Positions 31,701 through 40,807 of a stretch of 64,000 nucleotides of DNA are shown here, piece by piece. The first letter of the stretch is position 1, and each line of letters opens with the position of its first letter. The position numbers and the translations under genes are program-made. The notes below the pieces were generated by a model, which saw only the letters and a program-made list of their open reading frames with translations, was not told the origin of the DNA and did no database searches. The DNA is from a virus, in the IMG/VR virus record IMGVR_UViG_3300031257_000001, positions 1-64,000 of that record. The stretch is one strand, 5' to 3'.

Positions 31701-32324
31701 GTGGCCGATCCCGCACTCAAAAGACTCCGTCAGATTGCCAAGCCGTCCAACCCAGACGACACCCTGTCTGGTCCGGCCATCGCGGGCATCGAATCGAGCG
31801 CGACCGACCTTGCTGACTTTTTTGATGGCATCCTGTCGCAGCTCAAGCGAGTCATACACGGCCCGGACGTTGGAAACTGGCACGATAACTTGGAGACGGT
31901 GTTCGGAACGACAGCGAGCCTCAAGGCAATCCTGTCGGGGCTCGGCGCCATCACCCCAGACCAGATTCGCAGCGACCCCGGACGCTATGCTGTGGCCTCC
32001 GGGGTGGGATTGTGTGAGCTTGTGTACTCATCAGGCGACGGGCAAGCAGCCCGAGCCGACAACAGTAACATCACCACCGCAAATGTCCTCGGGATGGTGG
32101 TGGAAAAGCCATCAACAGTCACGGCCACGGTGGCGTATGTAGGCAAGGTTGACGGGTTCGTTGGGTTGACACCGGGCATTGTGATGTTCCTGGGGACCAA
32201 CGGCGCCATCATCCCTGCCTCCGCCGGACTCCCGACGGCGCCCGATTCGGTGATTCATCGGGTTGGAATCTGCGTCTCGCCCACAGAATTCATCTTGGCT
32301 CCTGGACTTGCAGTGAGGATGTGA
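31701..32324 (+). CDS. Head fibre/decoration-like protein
   Basis: A 207-residue protein from GTG 31701. Residues 1-95 are helical; the C-terminal half is beta-rich and ends with PDSVIHRVGICVSPTEFILA. The same kind of ending (DVLQRIGWARSPTDFIIDLG) closes the larger fibre protein at 32667-34139, so both carry a related C-terminal module, probably a capsid-surface or fibre-cap domain. Confidence 0.6.
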   Translation: MADPALKRLRQIAKPSNPDDTLSGPAIAGIESSATDLADFFDGILSQLKRVIHGPDVGNWHDNLETVFGTTASLKAILSGLGAITPDQIRSDPGRYAVASGVGLCELVYSSGDGQAARADNSNITTANVLGMVVEKPSTVTATVAYVGKVDGFVGLTPGIVMFLGTNGAIIPASAGLPTAPDSVIHRVGICVSPTEFILAPGLAVRM

Positions 32325-32650
32325 TGGAGAAACACTACCAACTCACCAAGTACGCGCTGCCATTCGAGCGTGATGGCAAGTTCCAGTTCCGCGTGCGCTT
32401 CCATCAAGAGACCGAGGGTGGCGGGCTGCGTGTCAGAGCGCTCAAAGCCTGCCCACTCATCACTGCGCCCTCCGGCGGCGTGGTGTCCACTACAAATCTG
32501 ACCGCTCAGCGAATGATCGAGGCGTTCCACGCGCCCAACAACACTCACCGTAACGGCGAGCGCCGGGTGCGCAAGCCGCTGTTCAAGGACGTGACAGCCG
32601 CCAACGCCACCGTGGATGTGGACCTGGATGAGGTGTTCGGCACAGCCTAG
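32324..32650 (+). CDS. Hypothetical head-region protein
   Basis: A 108-residue protein starting in TGATG after the previous stop. Beta-rich and basic in the middle. No motif recognised; its position suggests a minor virion component. Confidence 0.6.
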   Translation: MEKHYQLTKYALPFERDGKFQFRVRFHQETEGGGLRVRALKACPLITAPSGGVVSTTNLTAQRMIEAFHAPNNTHRNGERRVRKPLFKDVTAANATVDVDLDEVFGTA

Positions 32651-32666
32651 CCTCTGGAGATGCCAA

Positions 32667-34139
32667 ATGACAGTCGCTCTGAAGATTGACACCACTACTG
32701 GTCAGCTGCGCCAGTTTGCCGAGGCAGATGTCTTGGGGATTGATGCCATTGAGCGTCGCTCTGGAAGCGGCAACTTGCTCGTTGGCGGAAACCTTGGTGT
32801 CGGTGAGGAATTGGTTCTGGGTTCCACCACAGCCCTAACCCGTATCCTGGGTGACCTGGAAGTGGACGGCTCCGAGACGGTCTCCACCTCTGAAACGGTG
32901 GTCGGCCAGTTCACAGCACAGGGCAACGTCCAGTTGGGTGTTGGGGATGATGGCGATCAGATCAACCTCGGATCTGGCACCAATGATGTCGTGACGTTGA
33001 ATGCCGACCTGCGTTTAGGATCGCCTGCAGGTGCGTTGCAAATTGGCACCGGCGTCGGTGAATATCTGGGCAAGTTGTGGTTGGAGAAGATTGGCGACCT
33101 CGGTCCGAATAATGACGCATACAATCTGAATACCAGCGGCGTGGATGCTGGTTCCTATGCCATCGGCGTGGATCCTGCACGTGTGACCAACTCAACAGCG
33201 GCAAATCTGATGGATATGCTTGCTGATCTCGATGGCGCTATCGCCGCTGGGAGTCCGAACCTTCAATCAGCATACACCGCAGGCAACACCATCAATGCGA
33301 CGGCCGCTGATGGCGAGATCCAGTTTGTCAATAGTGCCGATGCGACTGATACGTTGCAAATTCTGCGTGCACCTGTATCGGGGACTGGTGGACGTGGCTT
33401 GTACATTTCGATGGGATCAAGTTGCACCGGTCGCGGACTACAAGTGACCAATGAAGGTTCCGGCGATGCCTTTGCGGTGTTTGATGGTGCTGTTCAAGTA
33501 TTCACAATTGGTGGGAACGGATCCCTGACAGCCAACATGGCGGCGGCAAGCCAGTTGAAAACAACTGTTGGGAATCTGCTGCTTAGTTCAGACGCGGCCG
33601 AACTGCAGCTCAATGACGTGGGCGGTTCGAACATCGAGCTCAGCCAATCTGCCGACAGGACGCTGGATGAGACGGGCGTGGGCGAGGTGTTGGAAGGCGC
33701 CACATCTCTCATCGGCGCAATCAACCGTCTGGCACGGTCAAGCACCGCCGGCGCGGGCAGCATCGATGAAGCCCCGATTCAGGACGGAGTTACCATTGCT
33801 GCCGGAGATGTGGTTTCCCAGTCCACTGTCAGCGGCCGGGTTACCTCAACCACGATGAACAACAACACCAACTCGCGGGTGGTTGGCATCGCGTTGACCG
33901 GCGGGACCGGTGACGCAGGCGGGACCGTGACTAGTCGGTTCGCCCTCCCCGGGACCAAGGTCACCATCTCCGGAGCGGCCTACACGGCCGGTGCGGCGTT
34001 GTTCGCGCCCGAGACTCCCGGCGTACCTGTGGGATCCGGTGCTGCTCCGAGTGATCCTGGCGATGTGCTACAGCGTATCGGATGGGCGCGAAGCCCCACC
34101 GATTTCATCATTGATCTGGGTCTACAAGTCATCCTCTGA
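32667..34139 (+). CDS. Head fibre-like beta-rich structural protein
   Basis: A 490-residue protein with TGGAGA upstream. Low-complexity Gly/Asn/Thr/Asp-rich repeats over residues 1-360 suggest beta-helix or beta-prism folds. The C-terminal 110 residues (EAPIQDGVTIAAGDVVSQST to the end) form a module related to the end of the protein at 31701-32324. The N terminus (GNLLVGGNLGVGEELVLGST) is paralogous to the protein at 34865-35899. Likely a surface fibre or decoration protein. Confidence 0.65.
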   Translation: MTVALKIDTTTGQLRQFAEADVLGIDAIERRSGSGNLLVGGNLGVGEELVLGSTTALTRILGDLEVDGSETVSTSETVVGQFTAQGNVQLGVGDDGDQINLGSGTNDVVTLNADLRLGSPAGALQIGTGVGEYLGKLWLEKIGDLGPNNDAYNLNTSGVDAGSYAIGVDPARVTNSTAANLMDMLADLDGAIAAGSPNLQSAYTAGNTINATAADGEIQFVNSADATDTLQILRAPVSGTGGRGLYISMGSSCTGRGLQVTNEGSGDAFAVFDGAVQVFTIGGNGSLTANMAAASQLKTTVGNLLLSSDAAELQLNDVGGSNIELSQSADRTLDETGVGEVLEGATSLIGAINRLARSSTAGAGSIDEAPIQDGVTIAAGDVVSQSTVSGRVTSTTMNNNTNSRVVGIALTGGTGDAGGTVTSRFALPGTKVTISGAAYTAGAALFAPETPGVPVGSGAAPSDPGDVLQRIGWARSPTDFIIDLGLQVIL

Positions 34140-34144
34140 GGAAC

Positions 34145-34861
34145 ATGGCAACCAAGAAGCGAACCAAGCGGGCTATCCGCCCGTCCAAGAAGGACGCACC
34201 CGTTGGCGAGGATCATCAGCCTGGTGGGGACGCATCCGCTGCCAACCCTACTTCCAAACAGCCGCAAGCTGTGGCATCGCCAGCAAGGAAGCCAGACCCT
34301 CACGCATCCGAGCGTGAGGCGGCTCGCAAGGCTCGCAAGGAAGCCAAGGAGAATCCCCTGCCAACCAAACCCGAGACTCCGAAGTCAAAGGTGACTGGAA
34401 GGCCGGTGACTCCCAAGGCGGTGTCCGTGGTGACGGACGATCTTCCACCACCGCCGGCGGACCTCGATGCGGCACGCCGGCGCAAATCCGTGGCGGCTGC
34501 GGTGGCCAACCAGGATCCCATAGTATTGGTTCTGGACGAGCGTCTGCGCTACAAGATGGAGGCTATGGATCGGCGTCACAACGAGGCCGTAGACCGCGTC
34601 AAGCAACCCATCCTCCAACTGTTCGCAGATAGGATCAAGACGACAATCCAGAAGGCTGTTGATTCTGACCAGGCGTGCCGTGAATCGCGCCGGGCGCAAA
34701 TCGAATGTGTCAATGAGATCATCGACGCACTGGCCGGTGAGCTCCCCAAGGGGTACGCCATCACTCTCATCGAGGGTGAGAATGGGCAAGCTCGTGCTGA
34801 GTTTGCGCCCGACCAAGTGGGCAAGAAACTGCCGGTGCCCGAGCCACTGGCCAAGGAGTAA
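34145..34861 (+). CDS. Hypothetical structural-region protein
   Basis: A 238-residue protein. The first 115 residues are Lys/Pro/Ala-rich and disordered; residues about 125-225 form long helices (RLRYKMEAMDRRHNEAVDRV...). This could be an internal head protein or a fibre-assembly factor; no specific motif. Confidence 0.6.
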   Translation: MATKKRTKRAIRPSKKDAPVGEDHQPGGDASAANPTSKQPQAVASPARKPDPHASEREAARKARKEAKENPLPTKPETPKSKVTGRPVTPKAVSVVTDDLPPPPADLDAARRRKSVAAAVANQDPIVLVLDERLRYKMEAMDRRHNEAVDRVKQPILQLFADRIKTTIQKAVDSDQACRESRRAQIECVNEIIDALAGELPKGYAITLIEGENGQARAEFAPDQVGKKLPVPEPLAKE

Positions 34862-34864
34862 GGC

Positions 34865-35899
34865 ATGGCAGTCGCGCTGAGGAATGGCGCGAGCGGCGCA
34901 CTGGAGCAGTTCAAGTCTGGTGAATCATTACAGATTGACCAACTTGAACGGCTAGCTGGTTCCGGACATCTGGTCATTGGTTCCGCACTTGGTGCAACCG
35001 ATGAACTACAGTTGGGGTCGGTCGCTTCGGTGGTGCGTATCCTTGGCGACTTTGATGTTGACGGCGCTATGGCTGGCGACCTCGACATGAACGGGAACGA
35101 CATCCTGAACGCGGGAAATTTGGTGACCATGGTGTTCGGCCGGGTCGGGAGCGTTTCTGCTGCCGCCAGCGACTATGATGCCAGCCAAGTTGACAACGAT
35201 TCCAGCGTGCCCGGGACATACGTGGACAATGCGTTGGATACTCTTTTGTCTGCAGTTAGCGCATGCGCCCCGGAATCTAGGAGCCTGACAGCCGGAGCAG
35301 GCCTAACGGGTGGTGGCAATCTCAGTGCTGATCGGACGTTCGATGTGGTCGCCAACGCGGATGGATCTGTGGTCGTCAACGCGGATGACATCCAGGTTGG
35401 TGTGTTGGCTTCGGACGTTCAACACGGGGCTAGGGGCGGAGGCATCCAACATGCGGTGGTAAGTGGTTCTGCTGCTGGATTTGCACCCACCGTGAGTTCC
35501 ATTGCCGGTGCTTTGGCGTATTCCACTAGCAGCGCCCAGGCATATGCAGCAGTGTTGAGGGCCATATTGTCGCCCGCAGCGTTGGAGATTGGTGCTTCAG
35601 GAGCTGTGGCGACCAGCGGAGCTTTGCGCTTTGCCAAAGACAATTCGCTATTAGCAGCACTCAATGAAGCTGAAGATGGTATCGTCAAGATGATCGAAAA
35701 GGATCCATCAAGCGATGCCGTCAACATTGGGCCTGGCGCATCTGATATCGTCCGGATAGGCGACGTGTACATTGAAGTGCTGGAAGCGTCGGGCCATCCA
35801 GCAGCACCAACAGACGATGCCATCAGGTTGTACACACTGTCATCTGGAACAGAGTTTTGGGCTGTGAAAAAAGGCGGGGATAGAGTTCAATTGGTTTGA
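34865..35899 (+). CDS. Fibre-like structural protein, paralogue of 32667-34139
   Basis: A 344-residue beta-rich protein. The N terminus (GSGHLVIGSALGATDELQLG, then RILGDFDVDG) matches the fibre protein two genes upstream (same order of SGxLxxG, LVLGST/LQLGSV and RILGDxxVDG). The middle (SLTAGAGLTGGGNLSADRTF) is a repeat common in phage fibres. Duplication followed by divergence is the simplest reading. Probably trimeric. Confidence 0.65.
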   Translation: MAVALRNGASGALEQFKSGESLQIDQLERLAGSGHLVIGSALGATDELQLGSVASVVRILGDFDVDGAMAGDLDMNGNDILNAGNLVTMVFGRVGSVSAAASDYDASQVDNDSSVPGTYVDNALDTLLSAVSACAPESRSLTAGAGLTGGGNLSADRTFDVVANADGSVVVNADDIQVGVLASDVQHGARGGGIQHAVVSGSAAGFAPTVSSIAGALAYSTSSAQAYAAVLRAILSPAALEIGASGAVATSGALRFAKDNSLLAALNEAEDGIVKMIEKDPSSDAVNIGPGASDIVRIGDVYIEVLEASGHPAAPTDDAIRLYTLSSGTEFWAVKKGGDRVQLV

Positions 35900-35902
35900 A
35901 TC

Positions 35903-36292
35903 ATGTCTGCACACAAGATACTTGACGGACCATTTTCACTGGTCACAGAAAGCACGGCCTTGGTGACCATAGCAACACTGGACGAGGACAGCTTGGGGCA
36001 TGGTTTGCTCACCGATAACTATGTGGTCGGAATTGATGTTTGGTTGGTGTCAAGGGCGACAAGTGGAGACTATGGTGGGTATGTCAAAGGTGCAATTGAG
36101 ATAGTCCGAAACGGTGGAAACATTGAGGAACTTGGGTACAGCCTTGAGAAAGCCATGGGTGGCGTCCACCCAGTAATCACAGTGGCTGATGGTGACCCCG
36201 ATGTTTTGGTGCAAATCACTCCAGATTCTGCAATAGAAACTACGCATCGGGTGTGGCTGGAACTGCGAGGGCAGGATGATGTGCCGCCGTAG
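35903..36292 (+). CDS. Small beta-rich structural protein
   Basis: A 129-residue, beta-strand-rich protein, likely a single jelly-roll or sandwich unit. It follows the fibre gene by three bases and overlaps the glycosyltransferase gene. Possibly a fibre-associated cap; not recognised. Confidence 0.55.
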   Translation: MSAHKILDGPFSLVTESTALVTIATLDEDSLGHGLLTDNYVVGIDVWLVSRATSGDYGGYVKGAIEIVRNGGNIEELGYSLEKAMGGVHPVITVADGDPDVLVQITPDSAIETTHRVWLELRGQDDVPP

Positions 36293-37049
36293 CAATCCGA
36301 CAATCTGGGCATTGTGTGCTCTCTCGCGACCACACGAACTGCCTCGTGTGATGCACGAGTTTGAGCAGCAGACGTACCCGAACAAGATGATCGCGATCAT
36401 CGAGAACAAAGATGGTATCGGTGCGTGTGAGAGGTTTGGGATTGTTCCAGACCTGCTGCTTCATTCCGAGCCACACCAAGCAATCGCAAAAAATGCTGGG
36501 CTGAACGCGATTCGTGATCTTGCTGATTCGGGTGATTGGTGGGCAACATGGGATGACGATGATTGCAACGGCCCCGGTCGACTTGCTGAGTTGGCGGAGT
36601 CTATTGGCCACACAGATGTGCTTGGCAAATCAAGCTTCTTTATGCGAATGCGGGACGGTCGTTTGCTGAAATTCACACGTCCATACAGGCGATTGTGGGG
36701 CAGCACCTTGTCTGCTAAATTGGGCATTGAAGTGGAATTCAGAAACACAGGAAGGTGGGGAGAGGATGAGGATTGGCTCTGTAGGGTGGAAAGGCTTGGA
36801 TTCAAGATTGGCACGTTATCACCTTGGCACTTCATAGTCAATCGTAGCATGCGAAACCATGCATGGTGTGTCAGCGATGACAATGCCATCAATTGTATCG
36901 CTGGCGGTAGGCCTGACGTTGTTGTCCAAGATTATGGCAATGTGAGTGCAGATTTTGCGCTTTTTGGTTGTGATGAGCCGCCTAGCAAGCCACTGGCTGT
37001 GGCTGAATATGATTGGGAATTGTCACTTGCTGAGGCCAGATCTGCATGA
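36276..37049 (+). CDS. GT-A family glycosyltransferase
   Basis: A 257-residue protein. GT2-like features: QTYPNKMIAIIENKDG in the nucleotide-sugar-binding half, KNAGLNAIRD, the metal-binding DxD-type run WATWDDDD (Asp93-96) and WGEDEDWLCRVERLGF (161-176), which matches the catalytic ED/EDxDL region. No membrane span. It would transfer a sugar to an acceptor; lying between fibre and adhesin genes it may glycosylate virion proteins, though modification of host or DNA is possible. Base composition looks more AT-rich than its neighbours, hinting at separate acquisition. Confidence 0.7.
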   Translation: MMCRRSNPTIWALCALSRPHELPRVMHEFEQQTYPNKMIAIIENKDGIGACERFGIVPDLLLHSEPHQAIAKNAGLNAIRDLADSGDWWATWDDDDCNGPGRLAELAESIGHTDVLGKSSFFMRMRDGRLLKFTRPYRRLWGSTLSAKLGIEVEFRNTGRWGEDEDWLCRVERLGFKIGTLSPWHFIVNRSMRNHAWCVSDDNAINCIAGGRPDVVVQDYGNVSADFALFGCDEPPSKPLAVAEYDWELSLAEARSA

Positions 37050-38224
37050 TCAAGCTGAAATCTTTGACGGGGTTGAGGAGCGGTACGCACTTTAAGAGTA
37101 CCACATTCTCTTCCTTCGGCACCGTCGCCGCCCACTGGAACCTGGGCGACCCGGACGACGTTGACTATCAGGGGCCGACCGGGGAACTACTGACTAACGG
37201 AGACGTTGAAACTGGCGACACCACAGGGTGGTTGCCCAGCCCTAACGCTACGCTGAGCGTGGAAAACAGCGATCCGTATGAAGGTAACTGGAACCTAAAG
37301 ATTTTGAATGACGGCGGCACGGATCAGTATGCCCGCCAAGCGTGCAACTGTGTGACTGGGGCTACGTACTATCACTCCGGGGTGATGCGCTCGGACGGTA
37401 CTGGGGATCCACGAGTAGTGAATGGCGGCATAACTAGGTTCGACGGCGAGCCGATCGCGTCATGGCAAGACTCTGCGTGTATTTTTAAGGCAGCGGCTGC
37501 TCCAATAATCTATCAATGTCATTGGCAAGACGGAACGTATGTAGAGTGCGACGCAAATTCGTTGAACGAATGCCCGGGCATCGCCAAGTGCAACAACCTC
37601 GTGAATCCCGGCACCTATGACCTGGTGCAAGCGACGGTCGCAAATCAGGGTACGCTGCAGCCGAACTGGGGCGGGGCCGGCGGGCTTGACTGTGGTGGCA
37701 CGGACGGGACAGATGACTACTGGACGGCTGACGCATTGGCGGCCGCGGTGTTCAGCGGCGATGATCGGGCGTGGACAATAGCTATTGCTTTTGAGCACAC
37801 AACTAGCGGCGCAGTCCAAGCTCTCTGGTCGACTGGCAATTCTGGAGATGCAGCGAACAACCTAATGTGGTTGAGCGTTTCCGCTGCCAACGTGCTGGAG
37901 GTGTCGAAAAAAGACAATGTCGGCACGCTCAAAACCGTTACGATTAAAACCGGCTTGTCTGTTGGTAGGCACGTTCTCGTACTGCGTTGCACTGGCACAC
38001 AGATATACGGCGTTTTGGACGGCGTCGTGGAAGTTGCGGCAGGTGATTTTGACGTTGGGACGATATCGCTCGATCGCATGACCCTGAATGCGCGGCGGTG
38101 GACAACGGTTGGCTACCAAGGGGCCCTGTCTTATCGAGATTGTGTGATCTATTCGGAAGACATCGGGGCGGGGCCGGCATTGAGTTGCACGGCGCTTCTC
38201 GAGTCAAGGAGTCCCATCGCATGA
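37046..38224 (+). CDS. Virion adhesin with carbohydrate-binding-like and LamG-like domains
   Basis: A 392-residue protein, ATGA overlap. Residues about 45-160 match a CBM4/9-like beta-sandwich (LLTNGDVETGDTTGWLPSPN). Residues about 200-375 match a concanavalin/LamG-like domain (WTIAIAFEHTTSGAVQALWS, a GRHVLVLRCTGTQIYGVLDG segment). These folds bind glycans, so the protein is a candidate receptor-binding or capsid-surface adhesin. No enzymatic residues are evident. Confidence 0.65.
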   Translation: MIKLKSLTGLRSGTHFKSTTFSSFGTVAAHWNLGDPDDVDYQGPTGELLTNGDVETGDTTGWLPSPNATLSVENSDPYEGNWNLKILNDGGTDQYARQACNCVTGATYYHSGVMRSDGTGDPRVVNGGITRFDGEPIASWQDSACIFKAAAAPIIYQCHWQDGTYVECDANSLNECPGIAKCNNLVNPGTYDLVQATVANQGTLQPNWGGAGGLDCGGTDGTDDYWTADALAAAVFSGDDRAWTIAIAFEHTTSGAVQALWSTGNSGDAANNLMWLSVSAANVLEVSKKDNVGTLKTVTIKTGLSVGRHVLVLRCTGTQIYGVLDGVVEVAAGDFDVGTISLDRMTLNARRWTTVGYQGALSYRDCVIYSEDIGAGPALSCTALLESRSPIA

Positions 38225-38601
38225 GGAAGCTAATTGCTCTCACTCGCAAGGCGCTTGAGCCAGCGCAGGCCGCGCAGGACAAGGCACATGGGCTGCCGCG
38301 GTCCGCGGTGCATCCGCGCACGTTGCTGCCCACCGGATTCTTGGTCGAGCACCAGGAAGCGATCGAGTCGAACGCCGACGGCAAGGTGTTCGGGCTCCGA
38401 ATTTGGGAAGCACAAGACGGCGAGGGCGCTGGCACCGGCCAGCCGCGCATCATGCCGAAGTGTGCGATCGATGCTGCCGAGTGCAGCGAGCTCGCGGCTG
38501 GAATCGTGAAACAGAAGGCCGCGCCGGACTGGAATCCAGAGACGATCAAGCCGGAGGATGTGGCCGCGGTCGAGGCTGTGGAACTGGAGACTGAACGATG
38601 A
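38221..38601 (+). CDS. Hypothetical protein
   Basis: A 126-residue protein starting in an ATGA overlap with the adhesin. Acidic C terminus. It may be a chaperone or partner of the adhesin; no motif recognised. Confidence 0.6.
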   Translation: MRKLIALTRKALEPAQAAQDKAHGLPRSAVHPRTLLPTGFLVEHQEAIESNADGKVFGLRIWEAQDGEGAGTGQPRIMPKCAIDAAECSELAAGIVKQKAAPDWNPETIKPEDVAAVEAVELETER

Positions 38602-38648
38602 CCGCAATCAAACTCCACGCCACCGCCGCATGGCCCTACCTTGCCTGA
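38598..38648 (+). CDS. Possible 16-residue peptide or gene remnant
   Basis: ATG 38598 overlaps the previous stop (ATGA) but the frame closes after 16 codons (MTAIKLHATAAWPYLA). It may be a remnant of a truncated gene or a coupling peptide. Confidence 0.2.
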   Translation: MTAIKLHATAAWPYLA

Positions 38649-38688
38649 GAACCTTTGCTTCCAGCCAGGTTGCAGCGAGGATTAGGGT

Positions 38689-38961
38689 GTGTCCGCCGAA
38701 GTCATCAGACGCTTAGTGGAGACCCCGAATGGGGTCAGGACCACGTTCACAACGCAGGATCCGTTCGCAGCCGGAAGTTTCCGGTTGGTCAGGAACGGGG
38801 ACACATACGAGCCAGACGATGACCGTTTTGGCTGGAGCGAGACGGACCAACAGACGGTGGAGCTCATCGAGGCGCCCGAGACGGGTGAAGTGCTCCAAGG
38901 CTTCTACACATTGCTGACGTCGTGCGGCACGCCGTTCGACCCCGGAGGTACAATCCCGTGA
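38689..38961 (+). CDS. Small phage structural protein
   Basis: A 90-residue protein from GTG 38689. The pattern ETPNGVRTTFTTQDPFAAGS, followed by FRLVRNGDTYEPDDDRFGW, resembles small phage beta-domains that carry a strand-turn-strand 'LVRNG' element. Likely a minor virion component before the connector genes. Confidence 0.6.
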   Translation: MSAEVIRRLVETPNGVRTTFTTQDPFAAGSFRLVRNGDTYEPDDDRFGWSETDQQTVELIEAPETGEVLQGFYTLLTSCGTPFDPGGTIP

Positions 38962-39359
38962 CCGACACCGTGAAGATGGATGTGATTGTGCGCAAGGACT
39001 TCCCGCTGTTCACCGGCGAGTCCGTGCGCGACGCCAGCAAGAAGCTGGTGGCAGCCGGCCGCGACTTCCTGCTCAAAAAGCTCAACCTCACCGAGAAGTC
39101 TGCTGGGGTGTACATGGTGGAGGCATTCTCCACGGCCGGCGTGTTCGAGGTGTACCGCAGGGACACCGACGCTCCCTGTCAATTCTTCGCGGCCACGTTC
39201 AAGCGCGACGATGACGGCAACTTTGAGTTCGGCACGGCCCAAGAAGTGGAGCGCGTGACCAGCTTCCAGCCCAAGCAGGGAGCCGCCACACCCACGCTGA
39301 AGTCGGGGCTCCCCGGCTGGCCCGAAGTCACAAAGAGCATGTGGTCAGGAGTGATCTGA
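38958..39359 (+). CDS. Hypothetical structural-region protein
   Basis: A 133-residue alpha/beta protein from GTG 38958 (GTGA overlap). It precedes the head-tail connector gene by one base. Function unknown. Confidence 0.6.
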   Translation: MTDTVKMDVIVRKDFPLFTGESVRDASKKLVAAGRDFLLKKLNLTEKSAGVYMVEAFSTAGVFEVYRRDTDAPCQFFAATFKRDDDGNFEFGTAQEVERVTSFQPKQGAATPTLKSGLPGWPEVTKSMWSGVI

Positions 39360-39360
39360 A

Positions 39361-40467
39361 TTGCCGACCATTGCGAGAGGCGACCGGAACACAACCAGCG
39401 TCATCAACTGGTTTGTGCTGCTTGAGGGGGCCCCCTATGACCCCTTTGAGGTCGGCTTTCGCATCATCGACATCACGGCCGGCCTCCCCGGCACCCAGAT
39501 CTTCCCGGCAACTTCGGGTGACTATGAGATCATCACCATTGCCGGCCAATTCCAGGTCGGCGCGTGGTACGCATTCAGCATCGCGGACGGGGCCGGTTGG
39601 GAATGCCCGCTGGCGGCCAACCTTGGGACGCACCGCACCATCTGGCGGTGGCGAGACTACGCCGGCGGGCCGTACCTGTATGGACGTGAGGACTTCACGG
39701 TGGTGTCCTCCGGGGCGACCGGCGGTGACCCGCTGTACTGCTCGGTGGATGACATCCGATCCTACGGTCTGACCGACCCGCCCTACACGGACGACATGAT
39801 TGAGGTGGCCATCCGCCTGTGGCAGGCGTTCATCGAGCGGGTCTGCCGCCAATGGTTCTATCCCAAGGATCTTGAGTTCTGGGTGGACGGGACCGACTCC
39901 GATGCGCTCCACTTTGGGGTCCCCATCATCTCCATCGATGAGCTGCGCCTCAACGACTGCCCGGCTCCGTTGGAGACCACCGCGTACAAGGTGTACAGCT
40001 CCAGGGATTATCCAGTTGATCGCCAGAATCCTCGCATCAAGCTCGTGGACTCGTGGGCGGAGCAACGCGACATCTACACCGCGCCCGACCGCCTAGGCCG
40101 GCGCTTGTTTCGGAAGGGCCGCCAAAACCAGTACATCAGTGGGACGTTCGGCTACACAGAGGAAGATGGATCTGTCCCGCTGCTGATCAAGCGAGCACTC
40201 TGCAAACTTGTGGTGGAGAAACTCACCCACCCCATCTACCAGGACCCGGCCGCTCCGGGAATCACGCCTCCAGCCCTAGTGAGCGGCATCGTCACCGAGG
40301 AATGGACAGACGGACACAAGTTGAAGTACGCACAGAGCGGAGGCCAGCTCAATCCGCGGGCCCCGGGCCTTGCCGGAATCACAGATGACCAGGAGATTCT
40401 CGGAATCCTTCGGTTGTTCCGTGCTCCCATTGGCATTGCCACCCCTGCTCATCCGTCGTTCCGCTGA
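39361..40467 (+). CDS. Head-tail connector/adaptor-like protein
   Basis: A 368-residue protein from TTG 39361. The first 120 residues are a beta-sandwich (ATSGDYEIITIAGQFQVGAW). From about residue 123, YCSVDDIRSYGLTDPPYTDD followed by long helices (RLWQAFIERVCRQWFYP) matches gp6-like head-tail adaptor proteins. It probably forms the ring under the portal. The additional N-terminal domain is unusual and may face outward. Confidence 0.65.
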   Translation: MPTIARGDRNTTSVINWFVLLEGAPYDPFEVGFRIIDITAGLPGTQIFPATSGDYEIITIAGQFQVGAWYAFSIADGAGWECPLAANLGTHRTIWRWRDYAGGPYLYGREDFTVVSSGATGGDPLYCSVDDIRSYGLTDPPYTDDMIEVAIRLWQAFIERVCRQWFYPKDLEFWVDGTDSDALHFGVPIISIDELRLNDCPAPLETTAYKVYSSRDYPVDRQNPRIKLVDSWAEQRDIYTAPDRLGRRLFRKGRQNQYISGTFGYTEEDGSVPLLIKRALCKLVVEKLTHPIYQDPAAPGITPPALVSGIVTEEWTDGHKLKYAQSGGQLNPRAPGLAGITDDQEILGILRLFRAPIGIATPAHPSFR

Positions 40468-40471
40468 TGCC

Positions 40472-40807
40472 ATGACGTACATCTATGCGTTGCTTGATCC
40501 CAATACGGACGCAATACGTTATGTGGGCAAAACTTCAAGGGAAGTTGAAAAGCGTTTTGCTGAACACATTTCCGAAGCGCGTGCTGGATTGGAACATTCC
40601 CCAAAATCTAAGCACAAAATGTCCATTGCTGCAAAGGCTAGGTTGGCGCGAGGAGATTCACCGCTATGCAGTAGAAAACACCAACAGATGGCTAGTGCCA
40701 AAAGCACCAAAGGCAAGGGCAGGAAGATAGGGCCGACAGAATTGTTGGCAATGTCAGAACGTGCAAAGCTACAATGGGCAGAAAGGGAACGTATTGCCCG
40801 CGCCTAA
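40472..40807 (+). CDS. GIY-YIG homing endonuclease
   Basis: A 111-residue protein. MTYIYALLDPNTDAIRYVGK is a GIY-YIG module (YIY ... YVGKTS, then Arg28 and His32). Residues about 45-85 (KHKMSIAAKARLARGDSPLC, KHQQMASAKS) look like NUMOD3-type DNA-recognition repeats. It is short for an active enzyme, and the C-terminal half of the nuclease may be reduced. It sits between the head-tail adaptor and the next connector gene and overlaps the latter's start, the usual setting of free-standing phage homing endonucleases. Confidence 0.75.
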   Translation: MTYIYALLDPNTDAIRYVGKTSREVEKRFAEHISEARAGLEHSPKSKHKMSIAAKARLARGDSPLCSRKHQQMASAKSTKGKGRKIGPTELLAMSERAKLQWAERERIARA

